This document shows, piece after piece, positions 43,587 to 56,100 of a DNA stretch of 64,000 nt. Under the pieces are notes generated by a model. It did not search any database and was not told the DNA's origin. It was given only the letters and a program-made list of their open reading frames with translations. Each line of letters starts with the position of its first letter. Positions within the stretch are counted from its first letter, which is position 1. The DNA is from Coprinus comatus (Eukaryota > Basidiomycota > Agaricomycetes > Agaricales > Agaricaceae). The DNA lies in contig JAWPGT010000009.1 of assembly GCA_034638255.1 (NCBI GenBank), positions 124,001 to 188,000 of the forward strand, in the 5' to 3' direction. Position numbers and translations under genes: made by a program.

Positions 43587-46231
43587 ATGAAGTTCAACTT
43601 GTTCTCACACAAACACCAAAACGCTTCTGCACCGCAGCCTCCGCCTGTCAAACAACTCAATCTGCCTGCTCAACTCTATGACGATCCTGCCTTCTCACCT
43701 GACCCTCGTTCTAATCCGCTTTTTGCACCAAATCATTCTCCCGAGTGGAGCTTGTCTCCTCCGCCCGGCCACCCTGCGCTGAGAAAACGTACCCTGCCCA
43801 ACGACCTTGTTCTTATCCAACCTCCCAATTCACCAACCGTTCCCGAGGCCCAGTCACACTCATTAATTCCCTTATCTAATCCTTCGACTCCTGCAACACT
43901 AAATACAAAATCTCCCCCTTCCCCTTCTCACCCTACCCTTTCATCATCACCAATATCCAGCCCACCCTCTTCCGAAGCTCACGTGCAAACAAACGACGAT
44001 ATGCCTCGCGATGCACAACCTCCCCGACAACATGCACAACCCTCTGCACATCCTCCACATCCTCCATCATCATCTAAAACCGAACAAAAGAAACGGCCAG
44101 GTCTATTTTCAAGGTTGCTAGGTACATCACCTGTCGAACCCTCTCAAAGTGAAAATAGCCCTTCGTCTACGTCTACCAACCACAGCTCCAGCTCCAGCTC
44201 CAGAAACAAGAGCTCAATGAGGCCTTCTCAAGATCCCCCTCCATACGAACTCATAGCACGCCAACCACGCCAACAATCTCAAGTAACTCATTCTACACCT
44301 GACTTGCATAGAACAGAAAGACCGGCGCTAGGTGCCCGTGCGAAGACATCTAGACCTGCTGTCACTGAACGGGGAATTGTACCCACTGTTGTTGCTGCTG
44401 CTGCCGCTAGTCGTGCAGTTGACGAACGGCAACTTCGGAAAGACCTTGATAAGATTGACGAGCTGGACGAGTCAAATCCATTTGGCGTGGCGTTGCATTT
44501 AGATGGGCCATATGAAGCAATTTCGAGAATTGTACCAAAGCCTGAAGCAAACCCTCAGATGCAGTATGGGAGAGCTACGCATCCTCAGGTGCGTTCCTTA
44601 ATGCTTTTATGCATTAGATTGTGTCTAACATTAATATCTCACTAGACCTCCGGCCTCAGTCTCGTCCTCACTCAAGATGTGAGCGCATATATCCCGATTT
44701 TTGTCTCCCTCTTATATATTAATACGCCTACCTTCTCCAGGTCTATGCTAATGCTCAGCTTATGGCGTTGAAGACAGGATCCCTCAATCTCAAGCCAGGC
44801 CAATTGCTACCTCGCGATTTCTCTGCACTTGAATATCCTCACCGCTCCAATGCCCACACGCAGTATAATCCCCCACAACAACATACAAGGCAACAACAGC
44901 CTCTCCAAAAATATCCCCAATCTGACATTCCTGATCACAAATCGAAACCTTCAACAGAGACACATGCTCCCTCTCAAATGGCTAGCTCAAGTCCACCTCA
45001 GCCTCCCGGCTATTACCCGGAGCGTGGATCGGCTTCGATTTCCGACTCTCAACTCACACGGCGTCGTACGCCGTCTCCTACTGCTGCCACTACCCATTCC
45101 GATGAAGACGATCTTGCTATTGCTCTTGGCAGAGCGATGATGGGCGGGGGAATTCCAAAGACAAATGCTTCTGATGAAGGTTCTACTATCGTAGCTTCAG
45201 AGCCAGGTTATGAATACCCTGCACCCCCACGAGTTGAAGCCACCCCGCGGAATGCTCCTGTTGAAAATAATCGACAACAGGCATGGCACATGGATCCACA
45301 TCCCCCTTCCACAAGGTCTGATATTCTTCGTACTAACGCGACGCGGCCGCGGGAATCTACGATGTCTGTAGGCGAAACATGGAATTCACCTCCGGTTAAC
45401 GTGCCGCAGGATCCTTCACGATTTGTACCCCCTCCCCATGCCGTTCCTGCGCCAACAGGTTGGCACTCGCAACCCCAACCCCTTCCACCTCATCAGGAAC
45501 CTCCGCCACCGCCGCAATTTGTCCCACCACCTCCATCTGGTCCAAGGCATTCATCCTGGCAACCGCAACAGCAGGTTCCAGCGCAATACGTACGACCGGC
45601 CAGACAAGAGTTGCGAAGCCTACAACCTTTGCCAACGCAGCCGCGTCCTCAAGTCATGAATCCTCCCCCCGATAACCAGTATGCGAGGTTCATTTCGGAT
45701 TCTGCCAGGCAACAAGCGGCCCGTTCTGCTCTTGCATCTTCACTTAAATCCGGACCACCGTCTGCAGAATCAGTCTTGCGTGAGAGGGACGCAGATACTA
45801 TGAGTATGCAGCCATCTGTTGCGACTACCAATGGTTCAAGTGTCTCGCAAGGAGGGCGTCCATATGGAAATCGCTTCCTTCCCAAAAATCTTGTGATGCC
45901 AACACCTCTTCAACCCAGTATGCAAAATCTACCTCAAACACATCAAGTTCAATTTGTTCCGCCAGGATATAACTATCCTCAAAACCCATCAGCACCAAGA
46001 GTTAAGGCAGCACCGATCATGTCACAACAAATGAAAGCCCAGACTATTCCCATCGCACCTTCGAACAAACTTCGGAAACGTGTGAGTTTGTTAGGAGGTA
46101 TAAGGTCGTCATCGAAATCGAAAGAAGTTCCAACCGTTGCTGCCGTTACCTTTTCTACAAATTTTTTGCCAGCTGATAATACCCCTGCGAAAGCTGAGAA
46201 ATCCCATAAACGGATCGTGAAGAGAAAGTAA
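43587..46231 (+). CDS. Unrecognised Pro/Gln/Ser-rich protein
   Basis: Three exons: 43587-44588, 44646-44678, 44741-46231; sum 2526 nt (841 aa). It starts MKFNLFSHKHQN and has a long Pro/Ser-rich region with a RPGLFSRLLG motif. A short ordered-looking segment spans the introns (LRKDLDKIDELDESNPFGVALHLDGPYEAI, then SLNLKPGQLLPRDF). Further Pro/Gln-rich sequence follows, and the end is basic (LRKRVSLLGGIRSSSKS, KRIVKRK). The central SNPFG..HxDGPYEAI...SLNLxPGQLLPR block is the part most likely to be conserved. Membrane-cortex or signalling scaffold is a guess; no family assigned. Confidence 0.75.
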
Positions 46232-47730
46232 TAAAAAAAATGGATCTTGATGATCTCTTTCTCTTTCTCTCTTTTCGCTTTTACGAATTTTTACTCTTTT
46301 TTCTGTCGTGAACTCTTGGTGAACATGAACAATGACAAGCGTCAGAAATGCATCATAAATAACGACCCGGACGTTCCACTTCTTTCCATTCCATAATAGT
46401 TGTTGTCAAACTATAGACATTTTCATTTTTCTTTCTTTAATTATTCCCAATCATGTATGTAACTCTAACAATCATATTTAGTCACCTGCTTTTCTCTATT
46501 GTTTTTTCGTCTTCGATATCGCATTTTTTTTTACGATTCTTTTGTGGGGCTTTCTTAACTTCATTCCTTCTTTTTTCTCATTATCACTCTCACTCTCTGT
46601 CTGTCTCCCACTGTTGGCTGTTTTGTTGGCTTTCTTTTTCTTGTGTCGCTTTGGTTTCGTAGTAATTAATAGTAAATGGGTGTTATGTACAACTTGCAAG
46701 TTTTATGGTATTTTAGATTTAGATTTGGGTTTGGGTTTAAGTTGCAAACGTTCACTGTTCGCTGATTTTCAAATTCTTGCTGTGATGCATTGATGCAATT
46801 ACAGTATATATCCTAAATTGTGCTTTTTCACCATGCTGCTCTAAATCGATTTATTGTTGAACATGAACGTTGAGGTAGTTCCCAACTTCTTGAATGCATG
46901 GTTGTTGAAATGTGATATTGTTAGTTCAACGCACGTGTGATAAGATAGTGAGTGATAGGTCTTCCGAGAAGAACACTTCCAACCATTGAACGGATGATCA
47001 TCAAACTGACATCGTAAAACATATGGGAATGGATACTCGGTCGCTCAGTCAAGTTGATTTGAAGAATGTGGTTACTGTTAACCGCATTAATCATATTGGC
47101 TACTTTTCAAGAGATGAAGATATCGATAGGTCTTCCTTCTTCTTTCATGATCATGATGCATGGATTCATGATTCAATGATGTCAGATGTATGATCTGTAT
47201 CATTTATCTCAATTATCTTATCTGCATGGAAGTGGAAACTGGGATCTGTCCGATGATCCATCACCACTTTACATAGAAGGTTTAGTTGATATATGTATAT
47301 GCCTAGTTTAGTCAAACGTGTGCAGAGTGCAAAAAAAAGAGTTATATTTTGGGAAAGAGTATGCCATGTGGGTAGTTTTGGGAAACTTGTGCTTTTGAAA
47401 CCTTATGAAAAAAAAAAATACTTATCTTCGTTTTCAATGTTCATTTAAGCCGATGTACCGCGCGGACAGTTTTCTTGAATGAATTGTTATTGGTTAGACC
47501 ATTTAATAGTCAAGGATAAGTTGGGTAAAGTGACATAGAGAAGGAGGTAAAACGTTTGATTTTGAACACGAACTAATGTAACTTGGAATTCGATTTCCCC
47601 GTCCGGTTGTTGGGCGAAAAAAGAGATAGCAGGGTGGATTTGTCGTACATATATATTAGGTTGCTCTTCTGGTTTAGTTGATCCTGTGATTTACTGCCCC
47701 GTCTCTCCACGACCAGTCTCCAGTTCAGCA
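46232..47730. other. 1.5-kb gene-poor AT-rich region
   Basis: The left third is T-rich 3' UTR-like sequence. The remainder is AT-rich with no open frame carrying family features and no tRNA-like cloverleaf that I can see. TATATAT near 47650 probably belongs to the RNase gene promoter. Confidence 0.5.
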
Positions 47731-48467
47731 ATGCGTAGCTTTGAATTTACCTTTGCTCCTGTCCTCCTCGTTGTAGCTTGCTTCCTATCTCAAGTCGTAA
47801 ATGCTATACCTGTTGAGGTTGCTACCACTGAGTCGGGTGATGTATCTATTTTAGCAGCTTTGCCTTGTAACTGCGCAGGTGTGTATCAATGATATTCCTT
47901 CTTTGGTTGGTTGTTCCGCTCAGTTGAGATTATTGACTTGTAAACGTGTCTTTATAGGAAGAAGCTTTACTGCTACGGTTGTCCAGAATGGTATCAATAA
48001 AGCTGTATCTGGAGGTGCCAAGTGAGTTTAATATTCAATACACATAAGTGCTAACAGAATCAGTAACTGACCGGAATTTATTCATTAGCGGATATCCTCA
48101 TACATTCAATAACTACGAGGCAAGTATTTTATGCATCATTTGCCTCTATGAAACTTGATGATTAATAAATGATTACAGGGATTCACTTTCCTTAGCTCCT
48201 GTGTCAAGAGTTACAAGGAATATCCTATCCTCGTCAATTCAGTTTATACAGGTGGATCTCCTGGTGCCGATAGGGTGATTTATGATACTAACAAAAACTT
48301 CTGCGGTACGTGTCTTCAATACCCTTCATTTTTTTTGTGTGCGTGTATGAAGTTAGAGTGGTGGATCTGATTTTCTTTTTATTTTTATTTTTCTTTGAAA
48401 TTTGCTAGGTTGTATCACGCATACCGGTGCTTCTACCACCAATGGTTTCGTCAAGTGCTCCTACTAG
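47731..48467 (+). CDS. Secreted guanyl-specific ribonuclease (RNase T1/N1 family)
   Basis: Five exons: 47731-47878, 47958-48021, 48089-48119, 48179-48305, 48409-48467; sum 429 nt (142 aa). A signal peptide (residues 1-25, cut after VVNA) is followed by a short pro-like segment. All four catalytic positions of RNase T1 are present: His75 in YPHTFNNYE (T1 His40), Glu95 in YKEYPIL (Glu58), Arg113 in GADRVIY (Arg77) and His128 in CITHTGAS (His92). The enzyme cleaves single-stranded RNA 3' of guanosine outside the cell, for nutrition or competition. Cysteines at 46, 48, 89, 123, 125 and 140 allow up to three disulfides. The third intron is GC-AG (GAG|GCAAGT at 48120). Confidence 0.94.
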
Positions 48468-49346
48468 TGTTGTGACCACGCGATAGGATCAGGAGATTTA
48501 TGATTATGTATCTGCTGTTTATCTCAATGCTGAGTAGATAGATGTGCATATACTTATCAGATATCAAGAAGATCGTATGGGTACCAAAGAAAAATCGCCA
48601 GGTCTGATCAATCATGATAAGTCAAACATACTAATCGGATTCAAATTAGACCTTGTATCTACGTGTGCCCGTATTATTCTAGCCTGGTGTTTCCGCTAAG
48701 CGCCACCTATGCGTTCCTAGGTGATTGACAACGAAAATGAGGTGTGTTTGTTGGAAGCGCAAGTACACACAAAGATGCAAGTGTGTGACTAGTATCTATT
48801 ACATAATGTGGTCTATTTTTAGCCACGCCATTTGTTTTTGGGACTTATTTTTGGTGATCTTTATTTCTTACTTACGTTCTGGATCTCGATGGCTCTCTCA
48901 AAACGCAACGATTCTATACTAATGGCCGCGCTCTGATACATGGAAATGCCTTGCTTTTGGCGCACTGTCTTACAGCCGGTCTGGAATACTTGTCTCCACG
49001 TTTTTCCTTGGCACTGTGAAGCTATACTCTCCTTCAGGAATAAACTATATATAAAAATACCTCACATGGGTGATGGGATACAAGTCGCAATAAACATTCT
49101 TCCAATCGCTATCTCTTTTTCCCTTCTTGGGGAAAGTCTCCGCTCCTCAACTAATCTAAAATTGTTATCATTGGATGAGGACTTGACCACTTACATATGG
49201 AATGTGATCACACGGCATGCCGATAAACTCCAAGTGTATCCTGCTTATAAGTATGAATAATAAAGTGCCCATGGGCCTTTAAAGAACAAGAATACTACCA
49301 CTCTATCCCCCTTGTGAGACTCTTGTTCTCCCAGTCTTTAAACGAG
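48468..49346. other. Intergenic region upstream of the MFS transporter
   Basis: No gene supported. A TATATATAAAA element at about 49046-49056 could serve a transcript with a ~250-nt leader. Small frames at 48725-48922 and 48940-49260 show no family features. Confidence 0.5.
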
Positions 49347-52013
49347 ATGGTACTTCAACATGATACCAAACAGGCCCCAGAAACAGCGCAGGAGTCATCC
49401 CACTCTGAGAACGAGAAAAGTGTGGATGAGAAAGTGGAGGAGTTGTCAAATACTATCAATGAACCTGTTTATTTGAGAAATGGAGATGAGGCTTTGAAGT
49501 TGATTGATGCTGAGAATGTGGTTCATTTCAGTGAAGAGTATAATTTGAAGTTGAGAAGAAAGTTGGTGAGTGTTTTCACTCGTGGTTCTTATATATTTCT
49601 GAATGCTGAGTTCGAGCTTGATATGTGGACCTCTAGGATTTGATTATACCACCACTTTGTGCTGCTGTATATTTTACTCAGTTCTTGTAAGTATCATTTT
49701 TATTTGTGAGTACATTTCTAACTGGTATACCTATCTTGAATGTTTCCTTTCCCAGAGATAAAACATCAATCAACTATGCAAGGTGCGCAATTAGTCCAAC
49801 TAATTTGTATAATTATTGTATTAATCTACCCACAGCGTTATGGGATTTCCAATAACAGGACAGGTATGTTCCCGAGCAACAGTTCGTACCGTTCCTGAAA
49901 CGAGACATTTTCGTAACCATGATTTACCATTAGCATTACAACCTAGTGTCAATGTCATTTTACCTTGGTCAGTAGTAACTTTTCATGTCAAAACCTGTTC
50001 AGAAATTGACCAAGTTTGGTTTATGCCCATATAGGATTTTTATTTTGGGAGTTTCCAACAACTTATATCTCACAAAAGACTCGTGCCGCCAAATATCTCG
50101 GTATGCATGAACTACACTGTCCAAGTTTATTTTTGATATCAATATCATATCGTGGCAGGATGTAACATTGTAGTTTGGGGAGCACTACTTATGCTCCATT
50201 CCGTCGCACCTTCATTTGGTTCATTCTTCGTTCTGCGATTCTTGCTTGGTAACGTCTTCAGTTTTTATAAATGAGAATATACGAATATTCGCTTATACGT
50301 CCATATTACTAGGAATGTGCGAATCATGTGTCGCTCCGATCCTTATTCTAATAATTTCCATGTTCTACAAAAAGAACGAACAGGTGAGCTTTTTCTTATC
50401 ATCAAGTCATACTATACTTAGACATTTTTTCTACTGCGTGCACTTGTAAAGGCGAGGCGTATTTCTTGGTTCTATGTCATGGTTCGTTTTCCTAAAAATC
50501 ACTATAAAAGTTATTCATTACTCACTGCACTTTATAAATATAGAATGGACTTACCATGATATTCGGTGGTTTTGTCGCCTACGTACGCCATGACTCATTC
50601 CTCAATCATCACTTTCAACTCATAACATACCAACTAACTTTCACAAAACACAAACTTTTATGTAGGGTATATCATTCTATGGTGGAAACAGAATCGCATC
50701 CTGGAAAATCATTTACATCCTCTTAGGAGCACTTGCCATAGTTGTTGGAATTTGCGTTTTAATTTGGTTACCAGATTCACCTGTACATGCTCATGTTCTT
50801 ACTCAAGAAGAACGTATTGCTGCTTTGGAAAGAGTTCGTAGTGATCAAGGTGGAACTGAAAATAAACATTTGAAGAAGGAACAAGTTGTTGAGACGTTGT
50901 TGGATATTCGAACTTGGCTTATCGTGTTGACTACTTTACTTAGTGAGTGCTTGGGTCCAGATAACTTGAGGAATAATATATAAATGCTGATACGATACTG
51001 CAGCTAGTATTCCTAACGGCGGAATCAGTAATTGTACGTGCATGCTTAGTAGTTGTTAACCTTGAACTTACTCAGGAGGTCACTTCAGTCAGTAACTTGA
51101 TTATCAAGAGTTTTGGTTATACGTATGCCACCTAGTTTGAATCACTGGCTCGAATTGTCATTGACATGTCTACTCTGTCTTGCAGGAGCAAGCAAACACT
51201 CATTTTATCTACGCCTGGCGGAGCAGTGGCAGCTGCGATGACTCTGTTTTGCGGTTGGTACTCAGATAAGAAGGTACGAGACGCACAGATTACTGTTCAA
51301 TTCCAGAACTCAAAAACATGGTGTAGAACGAACGGATGGTGCCCATAGTGATCGCACTTTTACCCACTATTCTAGCCGCAGGTGAGTTTATTTTTCAAAG
51401 CTATTGAGAGATAGAACGCTCACTTTGTTTGTAAAATTGCATCAGCTTTGTTAATTGGCTTTAACCACACTGGAGACAAAGGTGTACTCCTTTTTGGTCA
51501 GTCGAATGTCTTCTCACTGAGTTTTGTTCAGTCTCTTGAATGACGAATACATCGTAGCCATTTACCTCACCGCATCGTACGGAAGTGCACTATCTATTAT
51601 ATATGCATATAATGCTAGTAACACCAGTGGACATACAAAGAAGAGTACACTCAACGCTTTGACTCTTGTTGCTTTTAGTCTTGGTAACATTATTGGCACT
51701 GAGATTTTCCTACCAAAGGATGCACCAGAATATATACCGGGGAAGATAGCCATTCTGGTTCTGTTTTCTGTGCAACTGGGTGTTTCATTTCTTTTACGTT
51801 GGGTTAACTTATCGTTGAACAAGAAAAAGCGGGCATTTATTGAAGATCTCAAGCGGCAGAACGGGTGGACAGAGGAGGATGTTCAGCGGGAAAGAAATAA
51901 ACATGCGTTTGCAGACCTGACTGATAAACAGTGAGTAATTTTCCCTGGAGGTTTTGATTTCTCGTAGTTGATTCCATGATCCAAGGAATCCCTATTTCCT
52001 ATACACAGCGTGA
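49347..52013 (+). CDS. MFS anion transporter, allantoate permease (Dal5) family
   Basis: Eighteen exons: 49347-49565, 49637-49686, 49756-49782, 49836-49863, 49934-49967, 50035-50100, 50159-50248, 50313-50383, 50452-50481, 50544-50582, 50666-50942, 51004-51033, 51089-51122, 51186-51273, 51327-51381, 51446-51496, 51558-51930, 51986-52013; sum 1590 nt (529 aa). A soluble acidic N-terminus precedes 12 predicted membrane segments. Dal5-type motifs: DLIIPPLCAAVYFTQFLDKTSINYASVMG, WEFPTTYISQ, RFLLGMCESCVAP, SFYGGNRIASWKIIYILLGAL, WLPDSP, CGWYSDKK, NASNTSGHTKKS, FLPKDAPEY, ending NPYFLYTA. The family imports allantoate, nicotinate, thiamine-like or peptide anions; the substrate here is unknown. One intron begins GTTCG (50482). 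Confidence 0.92.
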
Positions 52014-52095
52014 CCGGATTGGCTAAACATCAGACAGTCCTAGCTAGTATTAGTGAAAGTAACGATACATACAGAACAAGTAGAAATACACATGC

Positions 52096-52961
52096 TCAAT
52101 ATTGTAAGCGGAACATGAATTGGAAAGAATATTGCTTGGTATCAGGATCCCAATGTGACCAGTTCCAGAATCCTGCATCGTCGGTTTCATCTTCAATTTC
52201 ACGAGCAGGAATACGGAAGGCAATGGTCTCGTATGGTTCAGCAGCGACCTAAGTACGGTGAGCACAACGTTGATAACGACGGAGACCATAGGGGCATACA
52301 ATGAGATATTGATAGGCTTTGTTGGGAGGCTCCCGCTTTTGCTCCCAAGCACTCATGAATCGTCTCCGGGGCAAAACATCGGCTTTGATTTGTGGAAGAT
52401 GGACTTGTACCATCATTCCTTCCTTTCCAGTATCTCTGTCGCGAACTTTGGTGACACGGTATCCGGGACGGCCAATTTTGAGGAAGACTTTGCGTTGCAC
52501 GTTGCTTTGTGTAGGTGCAATCATAAGTTGTGTTTCCTTTGCATCACGGGCAGCACGTCGAGCGAGGTTAGTCTGATGCTTTTTTCCTTGAGTGTGAGCG
52601 AGGTAGGATCCTTCGTTGGTATGTAGTGTCAGGCATAAACGACACTCAAGAGAGCCGAGATGGTTGCGAAGAATATATGGATCCTGCAAGGTGATGGATG
52701 AGAAGAGAGCATAGTTAATGATGGTTGTCACTTACTTTTGCAAGGTCTATGGTCTCCAAAGCCAACTTCCTTAGACGTTCACGCCTGTCAACATTCGACT
52801 CAGAGGCGCCAGCGACACCACCACCACCGAACTTTGAGCCAACACGATTCTACAACCAAGTCAATACTTGCTTCTACTTGAATTTGAGATAACATGCCTG
52901 GTAATCTAGAAAGTACTATTTAGTGAATTGAAACAGGAAGATAAAAGAAATCCATACCCAT
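52096..52961 (-). CDS. SF3A2: Splicing factor 3A subunit 2 (Prp11)
   Basis: Five exons on the minus strand: 52961-52958 (4 nt, ATGG), 52905-52898 (8 nt), 52849-52736, 52683-52300, 52248-52096; sum 663 nt (220 aa). Start MDYQNRVGSKFGGGG, then SNVDRRERLRKLALETIDLAKDPYILRNHLG; zinc finger Cys-x2-Cys...His-x5-His in ECRLCLTLHTNEGSYLAHTQGKKH; QRKVFLKIGRPGYRV; EQKREPPNKAYQYLIVAAEPYETIAFRIP; end DTKQYSFQFMF. SF3A2 is part of U2 snRNP and helps engage the branch site. The second intron has a GC donor (CAG|GCATGT). The tiny first exons make the start easy to miss. It is divergent from RRP5. Confidence 0.95.
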
Positions 52962-53129
52962 TATTGGACAAGCGTAGAAGAATGCGTAGGAAAGGTTTGT
53001 GAACGCGCTAACACTGCAGAGTTGACGCTGATGTAAGCACATACATCGAGATCCATTTCCCGATCCCGTCACAAAAATCCTTCAGTTCTTTTCGGCCCAC
53101 TCACCCCACTTCAAGAGCCATACCCACCC

Positions 53130-56100
53130 ATGGCCGCATCAAAACGCCCCTTGGACGACGCTTCCTCAGGCAGGAAGAACAAGAAAACAAAGGTTTCCGA
53201 AAAACAAACACGGGAAACACAGGTCAAAAAACCTAGCAATCTCATTGCTGAAGATGTCGACTTTCCTCGAGGAGGTGGAACCTCATTCACTCCGTTGGAA
53301 GTAAAATCTATTCGTGCTGAGGCAGTACAAGAAGCAGATGAAGCCCTCTTCAAGGTATAAACATATCTACTTTTGCAAACTCCAAAGATCCAAACTCACT
53401 GTATAATCAGGAAGCACAAGAGGAGAAAAAGAGTAAGAGGAAGTCTAAGAGTACTGGAAAACAGGATGGGGCAAAGTCTACCAATAAAGGAGATAATGTA
53501 CGAATTGAGCATCTAAACTACAAGGTACTTTGCTTTTTCGTCTAGAAATGATTGTGGTATACTCATATTGGTGCTAGAGAGTTTTCGTTGGAATGAAAAT
53601 ACTTGGTCAAATTGTTTCAATTATTCCTCTAGGATTGATTATCTCGCTACCCAACCAACTCTATGCTCATGTTCCTATCACTCAAATTTCCAATCAATTC
53701 ACCGAAGCCCTGGAACGATTCGATGCCCAAGCAGACGACAGCAATGAAGAAGAATTAGACGAAGAGGAAGAATCTTCTCGTATCCCTGATCTATTCGAAA
53801 TGTTCACTGTTGGGCAGTATGTCCGGGCAGTTGTGACGGCGGTACATGCGGCGGGTGTTACTGATATGACTGGAGTTGGCAAATTGAAGGATGACCTAGC
53901 CAAAGCCAGTAAGCGCGTGGAACTCAGTCTTGTGCCTGAGAAGGTGAACGAGGGTGTTCAAAAAAGTGACCTCAAGACCGGATTTGTGGGTGGTATTCCT
54001 TGCACCCGATACTTCAATTAACACTTTTAATAGACGTTGACTGGATCAGTCAAAAGTATCGAGGACCACGGTTACAATCTCACTCTGGGTGTACCAGATG
54101 TTTCTGGTTTCCTTTCATTCCCGGACCCAACAGCACCTAAACTTCATATTGGACAGCTAGTCGATGTCTGTGTTACAAAGGTCTCTAGTAATGGGCGCAT
54201 TTGCAATGTTGGAATGTCCAGCGAAAAGCTTGCATCCTCTTTCGTCAGTAAATTCATTCATACCACTCTATCCTACTCACGTTCACTGCCCAATAGCTAT
54301 CTGAAATTTCTTCTGTCAACTCCATTCTCCCTGGTACATTGGTACAATCCTTGATTACAGCTGTCAATCATGACGGTCTGAACCTCCAAGTCCTTGGGTT
54401 CTTTGACGGAACGGTAGATCTTTTCCATCTGCCTAAAAACACAACGTTCAAGACGGGCAAAAAAGTGAGGGCAAGGGTCCTCTACAATTACTCAACATCA
54501 CCACCCAAATTCGCTCTTGCATTATCCGATCACGTTGTCAAATTACAGCAACGTCGTGTTCCATCTGGTCAACAACTATACGAAGCATGGCCGATAGGGA
54601 CAATTCTCGATTCTGTGAAGGTCTTGCGGGTTGAGAAGGAGCGTGGCATCATCGTTGAAACTGAAGATGAACAGGAAGGCTTCGTTCATGTACGTTCATG
54701 AATAACTTTCAACCTGGCTTTTGCTAACTTTTTGCCTTAGATATCTCACCTCTCCGACGAGCATGTACCTTCTGTCAACGCCAATAGTCCTTGGAAGCTC
54801 GGCAGTATACATCGTGCTCGCGTCCTTGGATATTTCTTGTTTGATGGCCTACTGCAACTATCTCTCAAACCTTCCATTCTTGACCAGAAGTATCTTCAAG
54901 TTACGGATGTAGAGGTCGGAGAGGTTGTCAAGGGCACAGTTAAGAGATTGACCGAATCAGCATTATTTGTCAATCTAGCGGGCAATATGGATGGCGTTGT
55001 CTGGCCAAATCACTACGCTGACATTATGCTCAAGCATCCTGCGAAGCGTTTCAAGGTTGGCGCTAACATCAAGTGTCGTGTGAGCATGGCCTCTTTGTTT
55101 ATACAGTTTCGTTGCTGACACTTCTTTGATAGGTTCTTGTTGTCGACTCTGCAAAGAAAAGGATATCATTGACCGCAAAGAAAACTCTCGTTGAATCTAA
55201 ACTCCCTGTCCTCTCAAAATACGAAGATGTGCGACCTGGTATTGTTACACACGCCGTCATCTTCCGAACACACGAAAAACATCTGCTCGTCGAGTTCTAT
55301 AACAACCTCAAGGCCGTTGTCCCTCTTAAGGAAGCCAGGTATGTTGCAATATCTTTAATTCCTGAACATTATTTCTCACTATTTTGGCAGTGAAACTCCT
55401 GTCACCAAGGTTTCAGAGACATTCCCCATTGGCAAAGTTGTCAAAGTTCGTATCATCGCAGTGGAACCCGATCAAGGTCGAATTGTTGCTAGTATACGAC
55501 AAGCAGCTCCCAATTTCGACTCTCCCGTCACCGACATTAGCGAAGTTGAAATTGGAAACATTGTCGAAGGAACTGTCAAGGAGATCCACAAAGATAACGC
55601 TATCCTTCTTTTGGATCCTAGTCGAGTTCGGGCTTTGATTTCTCTCAAAAATTTGGCCAACCATAGGGACTTAAGTCTTCCTCAACTTAAAACCGAGCTC
55701 AAGGTCGACGAGAAACTGTCAGGATTGGTAGTTGTCACCAGGAGCCCTGAAAAGGGCATTGTTATCGTGGCTAATACCCCCAAGAGCAAGGCACCTCTAC
55801 TAAGCAAGAACTCACTATCCATTGATACCCTTACCATTGGTCAAGTTATTGGTGGACGAGTCACTCGTCATACCCGTCACGGTTCCCTCATCAAGGTCAC
55901 TTCCCAGATTGGTGGTGTCATTCACCCGACAGATGTTTCTGACAATTTTGACGGATGTACACCCTTCTTCACCGTTGATACTATCCTTAAGGCAGTGATT
56001 GTGAATATTGACAAGGATAAGAGACAAGTTACATTGTCCACACGTCAATCGCGGTTCAACCCGGATAAAGTGGTTGAGATTGTTGACAAGGAGATTAATG

